From Actinopolymorpha alba DSM 45243 (GTDB lineage Bacteria > Actinomycetota > Actinomycetes > Propionibacteriales > Actinopolymorphaceae), in assembly GCF_000373925.1 (NCBI RefSeq), contig NZ_KB892753.1, forward strand, positions 32,957 to 96,956: a stretch of DNA of 64,000 nt. Direction: 5' to 3'. Below are positions 1 to 6,351 of the stretch, in pieces (positions within the stretch are counted from its first letter, which is position 1; the number at the start of each line of letters is the position of its first letter). The translations under genes and the position numbers were made by a program. Below the pieces are notes generated by a model, which was not told the origin of the DNA, made no database searches, and saw nothing but the letters and a program-made list of their open reading frames with translations.

Positions 1-400
1 TGAAGATGCGTCCCTCGAACCGCTCGTACAGTCCGGTCAGCCCCAACGTGAAGCGCATCTTGTCGTGCCCGCCGCTGGAGGCGACGCAGGTGAGGGTGCT
101 GATCGCGTCCAGGGCCTCGACGACCCCGTCGACCGGGGCGAGCTCGGCGGCGAAGATCTCGCGGTAGAGCTCAGCGAACTTCGCGTCAACCTCCGGTGGC
201 ACCGCGCGGCCGATGTGGGCCTCGAGCTCCCCGATCATGTAGTCGTGGGTACGCCCCACGAACCGCCGGGCGATCTCGTCCTCCGGCAACGGCCAGCCGA
301 GTTCGGCGAAGAGCATGGCGTCGACCCGGAGCGCGAGGGGTTCGCTGTCGACGAGGATGCCGTCGCAGTCGAAGATGAGGAGTTTGTACGTCGCGGCCAC
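1..400 (-). CDS. HAD-superfamily phosphatase / beta-phosphoglucomutase-like, 3' end cut by the window
   Basis: Reading from a GTG at 400 the frame stays open to the window edge (133 codons). The N-terminus carries the HAD nucleophile motif DCDGILVDSE (motif I, DxDG) and a helical cap region, as in beta-phosphoglucomutase and phosphoglycolate phosphatase relatives; the segment VASSGGHDK matches motif II (the conserved Ser). Motifs III and IV would lie beyond the edge. HAD enzymes of this subgroup hydrolyse or isomerise small sugar phosphates in the cytoplasm; the substrate cannot be told. No ATG fits the start; a TAGGGT hexamer ends 6 bases before the GTG, suggesting a leaderless transcript. 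Confidence 0.8.
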   Translation of the reverse strand, partial: MAATYKLLIFDCDGILVDSEPLALRVDAMLFAELGWPLPEDEIARRFVGRTHDYMIGELEAHIGRAVPPEVDAKFAELYREIFAAELAPVDGVVEALDAISTLTCVASSGGHDKMRFTLGLTGLYERFEGRIF

Positions 401-406
401 GCCTGC

Positions 407-412
407 ACCCTA
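407..412 (-). promoter_or_regulatory. Putative -10 element TAGGGT of the HAD gene (leaderless)
   Basis: On the minus strand TAGGGT ends 6 bases before the GTG at 400, so transcription would begin at or next to the start codon. No Shine-Dalgarno sequence is seen. Inferred from pattern; seven other genes here share it. Confidence 0.4.
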
Positions 413-468
413 TGAGCTCCGCCGACCCGCACCAGCACCGAGGTACGCCGCTCCCGGGCCGGACGCGC

Positions 469-524
469 TCAGGCACCCGACCCAGCCCTCGACTCAGGCA
501 CCCGACCCAGCCCTCGACTCAGGC
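469..524. repeat. 25-base tandem duplication at the marR stop codon
   Basis: Two exact copies of a 25-base unit (469-493 and 494-518) plus six bases of a third. The TGA stop of the MarR gene (494-496 on the complement) lies at the start of the second copy, so the duplication sits on the gene end and its 3' flank. It looks like a recent slippage product. Confidence 0.9.
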
Positions 525-1006
525 CGCGTCTCAGACCGCCGGGGGTCACCGTCGGGCGTCAGGTGCTCGACGACCGCCTCGCTGATCCGGCGAAGCTCCG
601 CCACCTGACCTGGGCTCAGCTGGTCGAACAGGTGAGTTCGTACGCCTTTGACATGACCGGGCGCGGCCGCGACCAGCGCAACGTACCCCTGGTCGGTCAG
701 CTCGGCGAGCTGCCCCCGCCGGTCGGCGGGAGTGGCCCGGCGCCGCAGCCAGCCGCGCTCCTCCAGCCGGGCCACCGCGTGGGACAGCCGGCTGCGCGAC
801 GACCCGAGACACTCCGCGAGCTCGCTCATGCGCATCGCCCGGTCGGGGTGCTCGGAGAGGCGTACCAGCACCTCGTAATAGGCGTGCGGCATGCCCGCGT
901 CCGCCTGCAACTCCTGGTCGAGGCGCTCGAAGAACAGCCTCGTCGCCGCCAGGAAGGCCCGCCAGGTCCGCTGCTCGTCGGCGTCCAGCCATCTGGTTTC
1001 GGGCAT
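494..1006 (-). CDS. MarR-family transcriptional regulator
   Basis: The 170-residue product has the MarR winged-helix layout: helix-rich N-terminus, a helix-turn-helix around residues 55-80 (SELAECLGSSRSRLSHAVARL) and a wing with the family signature D-x-R-G near residue 100 (ATPADRRGQLAEL). MarR proteins bind palindromes as dimers and are usually released by phenolic, quinone or oxidant ligands. It is divergent from a VOC dioxygenase gene with a perfect inverted repeat between them, so it most likely represses itself and that gene. The start ATG at 1006 is 6 bases after a TATGGT -10 element, implying a leaderless mRNA. The C-terminus runs into a 25-base tandem duplication. Confidence 0.88.
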   Translation of the reverse strand: MPETRWLDADEQRTWRAFLAATRLFFERLDQELQADAGMPHAYYEVLVRLSEHPDRAMRMSELAECLGSSRSRLSHAVARLEERGWLRRRATPADRRGQLAELTDQGYVALVAAAPGHVKGVRTHLFDQLSPGQVAELRRISEAVVEHLTPDGDPRRSETRPESRAGSGA

Positions 1007-1012
1007 GCCACC

Positions 1013-1018
1013 ACCATA
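1013..1018 (-). promoter_or_regulatory. Putative -10 element TATGGT of the marR gene
   Basis: On the minus strand TATGGT ends 6 bases before the ATG at 1006. A -35-like TTGAGC at 1040-1035 is 16 bases upstream and lies inside the palindrome at 1026-1043, so the operator would block this promoter. Confidence 0.5.
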
Positions 1019-1025
1019 CGTGACG

Positions 1026-1043
1026 TTGTTGAAAGCTCAACAA
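1026..1043. promoter_or_regulatory. Palindromic operator shared by the MarR and VOC genes
   Basis: TTGTTGA-AAGC-TCAACAA is a perfect inverted repeat with 7-base arms, the usual size of a MarR-dimer site. It overlaps the -35 region of both divergent promoters. A second, weaker symmetric element (GTAGT ... ACTAC) lies at 1064-1083, between the VOC -10 element and its start codon. Confidence 0.65.
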
Positions 1044-1057
1044 ACGGCTGCTAGGGT
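1029..1057 (+). promoter_or_regulatory. Promoter of the VOC dioxygenase gene
   Basis: TTGAAA (1029-1034) and TAGGGT (1052-1057) are separated by 17 bases, a good housekeeping-type promoter. Transcription would start near 1065, about 40 bases before the ATG at 1105. The -35 half is inside the MarR palindrome. Confidence 0.55.
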
Positions 1058-1104
1058 GGCTGGGTAGTCAAGCGTTCAACTACTCCCCTCGGATCGGGGT
1101 CTCC

Positions 1105-1623
1105 ATGCCCATCACCCGCCTCAACCACGCCGTCCTCTATGTCCGCGACGTGGAGCGCAGCGTCGCGTTCTACACCACCGTCCTCGGGTTTCGTCGCCTC
1201 GACATGACGCCTGACGGGTTCACCGGCGCGGCGTTCCTCCAGGCCGCCGGCTCGCGCAACGACCACGACCTCGGGTTGTTCGAGATCGGCTCGGCGGCAG
1301 GACCCTCGCGAGCGGGGCGCGGCACTGTCGGGCTCTACCACCTCGCGTGGGAGGTCGACACCCTGGCGGAGCTCGAGGCGATCCAGGCCAGGCTCGTCCA
1401 GGCCGGGGCCCTCGTCGGCACGAGCGACCACAGTACGAGCAAGAGTTTGTACGGCCAGGACCCCGACGGCATCGAGTTCGAGGTGGCGTGGTTCGTGCCG
1501 CTGGACCTGCTCGACGAGGCCACCCTCGCCGGCCGCAAGGGAATCCGGCCACTCGACCTCGCGAGGGAGCAGGCGCGGTACGGCGCCACCACCCTGGGCG
1601 CCAGCTCGACCACCACCGGCTGA
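1105..1623 (+). CDS. VOC-family (glyoxalase / extradiol dioxygenase-like) protein
   Basis: This 172-residue protein opens with LNHAVLYVRDVERSVAFYTTV, the beta-alpha-beta start of a vicinal-oxygen-chelate module, and contains a second module ending in DPDGIEFEV, which supplies a metal-binding Glu; His residues at the module starts (LNHAV, LYHLAW) fit the His-His-Glu metal triad. Such proteins include catechol 2,3-dioxygenase CatE and glyoxalases. With the divergent MarR gene and the DoxX gene that follows, the arrangement resembles the Bacillus subtilis catDE system for catechol and quinone detoxification. Function is inferred from family and neighbours. Confidence 0.82.
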   Translation: MPITRLNHAVLYVRDVERSVAFYTTVLGFRRLDMTPDGFTGAAFLQAAGSRNDHDLGLFEIGSAAGPSRAGRGTVGLYHLAWEVDTLAELEAIQARLVQAGALVGTSDHSTSKSLYGQDPDGIEFEVAWFVPLDLLDEATLAGRKGIRPLDLAREQARYGATTLGASSTTTG

Positions 1624-1753
1624 GCGACTGAACCACACCGCCACCAGCTACGTGTCTGAACCGGGACCCGGTATCTCACGATCCGTTCCGCGTGCCCGAC
1701 CCGGCCGGCTCCACCGAACCCGCCGAGCCTCGACCACGGAAGGACCAACCTCC

Positions 1754-2200
1754 ATGTCCACGACTCTCGTCCGCGACCTCGCGCTTCTCCTCGCTCGCAT
1801 CGGGCTCGGCATCGTGCTGGTCACCCACGGCTGGCAGAAGTTCTCCGACCAGGGGCTGTCCGCGACCGCAGGGGGCTTCTCGAAGATGGGCATCCCACTG
1901 CCGACCCTCAGCGCCTACTTCGCGACGTTCGTCGAGCTGATTGGCGGCGCCGCGCTCATCATCGGCTTCGCCGTCCCGATCGCGGGCATCCTCGTCGCGC
2001 TCAACATGGCCGGAGCCTTCCTCTTCGTTCACTCCGGGAACGGCGTGTTCGTCAACGAGGGCGGCTTCGAACTCGTGCTCGTCATCGCGCTGACCGGGTT
2101 GCTCCTGGCGGCGTTCGGCTCGGGCCGGATCGGCGTGGACGCGCTGCTGTTCGGGCGCCGGCGGTCCTCGGCCGACGCGACGTCCCACGCCGCGTCCTGA
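1754..2200 (+). CDS. DoxX-family membrane protein
   Basis: The 148-residue product has four hydrophobic helices (about residues 9-27, 45-68, 72-92 and 105-125) and the DoxX signature RIGLGIVLVTHGWQKF near the N-terminus. DoxX proteins are integral membrane partners of redox or dioxygenase systems; CatD of Bacillus belongs here. I chose ATG 1754 because GGAAGG precedes it and the family motif starts 10 residues later; an upstream extension would add 34 non-family residues. It follows the VOC gene by 130 bases. Its last 172 bases are overlapped on the other strand by the end of the EamA gene. Confidence 0.85.
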   Translation: MSTTLVRDLALLLARIGLGIVLVTHGWQKFSDQGLSATAGGFSKMGIPLPTLSAYFATFVELIGGAALIIGFAVPIAGILVALNMAGAFLFVHSGNGVFVNEGGFELVLVIALTGLLLAAFGSGRIGVDALLFGRRRSSADATSHAAS

Positions 2201-3138
2201 CCGGTACTCCCACTGGCCGGGCCGGTCCGATCCACCGGGCCGGCCCGGTCCCCCGTTCGTCCACCGGCCCGGCCCGCCGCCGCCCGCAGGCCCCACCCGA
2301 GTCCGGCGATCACGAGGGCCGCGCCGACCAGGTCGGCGTACGACGGGCGGCCCGTCCCCACCAGCGCCGCCGTCCCGATCGCCCCTACCGGCACCATCCC
2401 CGCGAACAACCCGGCCCGGTCCGCGCCGAGCCGGGGCAGCGCGTCGTACCAACACAGGAACGCCACCACCGTCACGACAATCGCGATGTACGCCAGCGCT
2501 CCCAGCTCGGTGCCGCTCGGGGCGCGGAGGAACCCCCACCCGTCGGCCAGCAGCCCGACCACTGTGAGCATCGGCACGGCCGCGGCGGTGGCGTACGCGG
2601 ATGTACGCAGCGGACCCAGCCGGGCCAGCAGCGGTACGGCGAGCAGGGAGAAGCCCGCCTCGCAGGCCAGGGTCGCCAGCGAGTACGCGACGCCGAGCCT
2701 GTCCGTCGTACCCAGCCCCGTCGTGACCGCCGCACCGCACACCACGACGCCGGCCGCGAGGACCACCCGGGGTTCGGGCCGGCGCCGGGCGGCCAGTGGG
2801 GCGACCACCGCGAGCACGACCGGCACGGTGGCGAGGATCGTGCCGACGACGGCGGGTGCGGCATGCCTGAGGGCCGCGAGTTGGACGACGTTGAACGTCA
2901 CCAGGCCGACCGCCGCCAGAGCTCCGAGAAGGATGAGCTCACGCGCCGTGAGCCGGATCCGCGGGAGCCGGCGTACCCGGACGAACAGGAACAGGATGGC
3001 GGCGGCGAGCGCATAGCGCGCGGCCTGACCGCCATAGACCGGATAGTCCGTGATGAGTACGCCGACCGCAGTCATGCTCCCGACGAGCAGCATGCCGGTC
3101 GCGGCTCCGAGTACCCCTCGGACTGGAACTGAGCGCAT
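2029..3138 (-). CDS. EamA/DMT-family transporter
   Basis: The product has about ten hydrophobic segments in two EamA repeats (drug/metabolite transporter superfamily), for example GTILATVPVVLAVVAPLAA and ALAYIAIVVTVVAFLCWYDA. Such carriers export amino acids, metabolites or drugs across the plasma membrane. ATG 3138 starts directly at the first helix; further upstream the frame is not protein-like. The membrane part ends near residue 290; the last 80 or so residues are polar, low in complexity and read antisense through the doxX 3' end until the first in-frame stop at 2029, so the true end may differ. It is divergent from a MocR-type regulator, a common regulator-exporter pairing. Confidence 0.78.
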   Translation of the reverse strand: MRSVPVRGVLGAATGMLLVGSMTAVGVLITDYPVYGGQAARYALAAAILFLFVRVRRLPRIRLTARELILLGALAAVGLVTFNVVQLAALRHAAPAVVGTILATVPVVLAVVAPLAARRRPEPRVVLAAGVVVCGAAVTTGLGTTDRLGVAYSLATLACEAGFSLLAVPLLARLGPLRTSAYATAAAVPMLTVVGLLADGWGFLRAPSGTELGALAYIAIVVTVVAFLCWYDALPRLGADRAGLFAGMVPVGAIGTAALVGTGRPSYADLVGAALVIAGLGWGLRAAAGRAGGRTGDRAGPVDRTGPASGSTGQDAAWDVASAEDRRRPNSSASTPIRPEPNAARSNPVSAMTSTSSKPPSLTNTPFPE

Positions 3139-3158
3139 GGCTTGCACGCTAGGGGTCG

Positions 3159-3204
3159 ATTGGTTCAAGGTTGAGGGCCAATCCGGACCAGCTATTGAGG
3201 ACCA
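3159..3204. promoter_or_regulatory. Candidate MocR-regulator binding region
   Basis: Between the exporter and regulator starts lie an inverted repeat ATTGG (3159-3163) / CCAAT (3178-3182) and a direct repeat GGACCA at 3185-3190 and 3199-3204. MocR/PdxR regulators commonly bind direct or mixed repeats between divergent genes. The assignment is inferred. Confidence 0.4.
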
Positions 3205-3327
3205 TTTCCTGCTGGGCGGGGCCCACACCTGGCCTGCCCACATCGGCCTGCGGCGATCCGCGGCCGGCATGGCATCGTGCCGGCGTCGCGCCAGCCGTCG
3301 CGGGGTTTAGAGACGTACGAGGATCCT

Positions 3328-4815
3328 GTGACCGACCTGCTCCTGGTACTCGACCGCCGCCGCGGCCACCTCGCGACCCAGTTGGCGAGTGAGTTACGCG
3401 CGGCCATCCGGTCTGGCCGGCTGGCACCGGGCCTACGCCTCCCGGCCACCCGCACACTCGCTCGCGACCTGGGCGTCTCCCGGGGCGTGGTGGTGGAGGC
3501 GTACGACCAACTGATCGCGGAGGGCTTCCTCGTCGCGCGGCAGGGCGACTGCACGCGGGTCGCCTCACCGGGCGCGGTGCCCGCTTCGCCACCGGCACCC
3601 GTTTTGCCACCGGTGCCGGTCCCGCAATCGGCGCCCGCTCCGCATTCGCGGCCCACGCTCCAGCGGGCCTCCAACGCACGGCCGTCCACCCGACCAGACC
3701 TGTTCCGGCCGTACGGCCGCGAGGTGCCGCGTTACGACCTGCGGCCAGGCACGCCCGATCTCGCCGCGTTCCCGCGCCAGCGCTGGGCGAGCCTGGTACG
3801 CCGGGTGCTCAACGACCTCCCGGCCGACGCCCTCGGCTACCCCGATCCCGCCGGCGTTCCCGCATTGCGGGCCGGCCTCGCGGCGTACCTACGCCGGGTG
3901 CGGGCTGCCCAGGCTGAAGCGACGCAGGTGGTGGTCCTCAGTGGAGTCGCCCAGGGGATCGCCGCGCTGGCCAGCCTGCTCCGCCGACGGCACGAGTTGC
4001 CGGTCGTGGCGATCGAGGACCCGTCGTCACCGGGTGAGCATCAGGTCCTGCGGGCTGCCGGCATCGAACCCATCGGCGTACCCGTGGACGACGAGGGCCT
4101 GGACGTCGAGTACCTCAACCGAACCCGGGCGCACGCGGCCCTCGTCACACCCGCCCATCAGTACCCCACCGGCGTGGTCCTCTCGCCCCGCCGCCGCGCT
4201 GCCCTGGTCGCCTGGGCCCGGGAGCGGGACGCGCTGATCATCGAAGATGACTACGACGCGGAGTTCAGGTACGACCGGGAACCCGTCGGCTGCCTACAGG
4301 GGCTCGCCCCCGACCACGTCGTACTCCTCGGCTCCGTCAGCAAGTCGCTGGCGCCCGGCTTCCGGATCGGCTGGGCGGTCGCGCCGGCGGAGGTTGCCGC
4401 GGAGTTGGGTGCGTACCGCGCCGTGAGCGATCTCGGCAGCCCGGTGCTCGAACAACACACACTGGCCGCGATGCTCTCCGAGGGCTATTTCGATCGGCAT
4501 GTGCGGACGATGCGGCGTACCTACCGCGCCCGCCGGGACGCACTCGTCGGCGAACTCACCACCCGCCTGCCATGGGCGCCGATCCGCGGTGTCTCGGCTG
4601 GCTTGCATGTGTACGTCGACCTGGCCGATCTCTCCGAGGACGCCGTGGTGTCCGCCGCACGCGAACGCGGAGTCGCCGTCGAGGGTGGCCGGTCCACCTG
4701 GCTCGCCGCGGACAACCCGCCGCCGGCACTGATCCTGGGCTACGCCCGCCTCCCCGAACGCCGGATCGCCGAGGCGGTAGCTCTACTGGCCGAGGTATGT
4801 CCGCCGCGAACGTAG
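3328..4815 (+). CDS. MocR/PdxR-type regulator (GntR HTH fused to aminotransferase fold)
   Basis: This 495-residue protein has a GntR winged helix at about residues 12-78 (LPATRTLARDLGVSRGVVVEAY), a Pro/Ala-rich linker, and a fold-type-I aminotransferase domain from about 130. The PLP-binding motif SVSKSLAPGFRIGW is intact, so it should bind PLP through its Lys, as does the EDDYDAEF Asp motif. MocR proteins sense PLP or PLP-amino acid adducts and act at divergent promoters; the likely target is the adjacent EamA exporter. GTG 3328 is chosen because AGGA lies 5 bases upstream and the family start (D-LL-LD) follows at once. Confidence 0.88.
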   Translation: MTDLLLVLDRRRGHLATQLASELRAAIRSGRLAPGLRLPATRTLARDLGVSRGVVVEAYDQLIAEGFLVARQGDCTRVASPGAVPASPPAPVLPPVPVPQSAPAPHSRPTLQRASNARPSTRPDLFRPYGREVPRYDLRPGTPDLAAFPRQRWASLVRRVLNDLPADALGYPDPAGVPALRAGLAAYLRRVRAAQAEATQVVVLSGVAQGIAALASLLRRRHELPVVAIEDPSSPGEHQVLRAAGIEPIGVPVDDEGLDVEYLNRTRAHAALVTPAHQYPTGVVLSPRRRAALVAWARERDALIIEDDYDAEFRYDREPVGCLQGLAPDHVVLLGSVSKSLAPGFRIGWAVAPAEVAAELGAYRAVSDLGSPVLEQHTLAAMLSEGYFDRHVRTMRRTYRARRDALVGELTTRLPWAPIRGVSAGLHVYVDLADLSEDAVVSAARERGVAVEGGRSTWLAADNPPPALILGYARLPERRIAEAVALLAEVCPPRT

Positions 4816-4886
4816 AGCCTGCAGCAGCATCGCCCGCCCGCATCACCGACTTGTCCGAAGTTTGCTGGTTGTCAAACGCAGGCGTC

Positions 4887-4996
4887 ATGATCATGAAGGA
4901 TTCTCGTCGCTATTTGACCAAAATCTTTCATGATCCTCGAATACCCACGATCCAAATGCCCAGGTCTCAGCATCCGGGCGGGCAGGGTGTACGCCA
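4887..4996 (+). repeat. Dispersed 110-base non-coding module, copy 1
   Basis: Aligned without gaps to the reverse complement of 41311-41420, 84 of 110 bases agree. The first 60 bases and the last 30 are well conserved; a 20-base core (about 4947-4966) is not. Differences fall on all codon positions, so it is not a conserved peptide. The start is a perfect 12-base palindrome TCATGATCATGA (4885-4896), and GATCATGAAGGATT can pair with AATCTTTCATGATC near 4922-4935. Confidence 0.75.
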
Positions 4997-5178
4997 TGTG
5001 AGACGGCTGGGACTTCGCACGCCAAATCGTCACTATGCAAGGTGAATTGAGCTTGCTTGGTGGGGAGATGCCGCGTGAGGTCGTGGCCGTCTCGAATGGC
5101 GTACACCTGACCGTATCGGATGCTGAGAAACCAGGCCCGTGCCTCAAATCCTGGGCGGAACTGAATAGGCCCTGCTTC

Positions 5179-5233
5179 GAACCTTGAGTAGATGCCCAGT
5201 TCTGCGTGCAAACTGGGCATCTACTCAAGGTTC
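5179..5233. repeat. Perfect hairpin, 23-base arms, 9-base loop
   Basis: Arms at 5179-5201 and 5211-5233 are exact reverse complements (GAACCTTGAGTAG ... CTACTCAAGGTTC). There is no T-tract on either side. It lies about 165 bases past the protease stop on that gene's strand, and could be a 3'-end element for it. Confidence 0.9.
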
Positions 5234-5395
5234 AACAAGCACGAGCCCGCCAGCCCAGCCCGCTGACGCGGAGACGATCGGGCGACATCACTCACCGAGA
5301 CGTCAAGGCGAGCCTGCGAGCAGTCCGGTGAGGGCTGTCGCCCGATCGACCCCGCCCCAACAATCAGCCAGCGCCGCACCCCGCGCGAAACCGGG

Positions 5396-6277
5396 TCAAC
5401 GAATCGGCGAGGCCGGAGAGTCGAATCGCGCGATGACATGCTTCGCCTGGTTGATCGGGATGGCGAAGCCGAGGCCGGCGTACGCGGACCTGTCACCTGA
5501 AGCGGACGGCGAATAGATCGCCGAATTCACGCCGATCACTTCGCCGGCGAGATTGAAGAGCGGTCCACCGGAATTGCCTGGATTAAGCGGCGCATCGGTT
5601 TGGATCGCCCGGTAGGTCACGGTCTCACCAACTGAGGTCAGGCCCGGACTGCCAACCACCCGCACCCGCCGGTCGAGCGCGCTCACGATACCTGCCGTGA
5701 CGGTTTCCTGAAGCCCTTCGGGCGAACCAATCGCGACGACCGACATGCCCACCCGCGCCTTCGAGGAGTCGCCGAGTTTGGCGGGAGTGAGCCCGCCCAC
5801 GCCTTGGGCCCGTAGCAGTGCAAGGTCTCTCGCGGCGTCGGTCTCGACAATCTTCACATTGGCGGAACGCCCGCTGCTGAAGCGAACCGCGGCCTGCCCG
5901 CCGTACCGCGTCCGCGCTATGACGTGGTTGTTGGTGAGGATCAGGCCGTCCGAGGTGAGGATGATGCCGGAGCCGGTCTCCTGCCCGTCAGCGGATCTGA
6001 CGTCCACTTCCACCACGCTCGGCGAGACGTCAGACACCACGCGCGCGATCGGCGTACGCGTCACCGCTTCCGTGGGCACAGAGCCGTCGACGTTCGGCGC
6101 GTCCGCATCCCCTGCCTGGCTAGCCCCCAGCGCCCCGCCCACGAGGCCGCCCGCCATACCCGCGCTCAACGCGACCGCGGCGAGGAGGGCAGCGAGCCGT
6201 CCGGTTCCCCGATCTTTCCGGGTGGGCCGCCACCATCGGCCCTTACCCGGTTGGGTTGGGTTCGGCGTCTCGCTCAT
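5396..6277 (-). CDS. Membrane-anchored trypsin-like serine protease (S1C, DegP/HtrA-like without PDZ)
   Basis: The 293-residue protein has a basic N-terminus, one hydrophobic anchor (about 27-52) and a trypsin-fold domain from about 77. The triad is His118 (TNNHVI), Asp151 (ARDLALL) and Ser236 (GNSGGPL). The substrate-loop segment IQTDAPLNPGNSGG is typical of HtrA proteases. The usual C-terminal PDZ domain is missing: the protein stops about 35 residues after FAIPIN. It should act outside the membrane on misfolded or signalling proteins. The start is preceded by a G-rich stretch (GGGGAAT). It is a stand-alone gene followed by hairpin-rich sequence. Confidence 0.9.
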   Translation of the reverse strand: MSETPNPTQPGKGRWWRPTRKDRGTGRLAALLAAVALSAGMAGGLVGGALGASQAGDADAPNVDGSVPTEAVTRTPIARVVSDVSPSVVEVDVRSADGQETGSGIILTSDGLILTNNHVIARTRYGGQAAVRFSSGRSANVKIVETDAARDLALLRAQGVGGLTPAKLGDSSKARVGMSVVAIGSPEGLQETVTAGIVSALDRRVRVVGSPGLTSVGETVTYRAIQTDAPLNPGNSGGPLFNLAGEVIGVNSAIYSPSASGDRSAYAGLGFAIPINQAKHVIARFDSPASPIR

Positions 6278-6351
6278 ATTCCCCAGCGTCCCGTCCTGCG
6301 ATCATGTCCGGCGTGGGACCTCCGTCCCTTGTTACGCGACGAACGCCCCAC

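Larger units (their letters stand above)
4816..5395. other. 580-base gene-free stretch made of inverted repeats
   Basis: No credible gene is present on either strand. It lies between the ends of a plus-strand regulator gene and a minus-strand protease gene. It contains the 110-base dispersed module (4887-4996), a large imperfect inverted repeat (4963-5007 against 5086-5132, including GAGACGGC / GCCGTCTC) and the perfect 23-base-arm hairpin at 5179-5233. From 5240 to 5395 I see nothing notable. Confidence 0.7.

Noticed and set aside
4887..5045. A peptide conserved between the two 110-base modules (starting MIMKD and MITKD)
   Set aside because: Differences between the copies occur at all codon positions and change residues freely; no ribosome-binding site or consistent end. 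The DNA or RNA structure is the better explanation.
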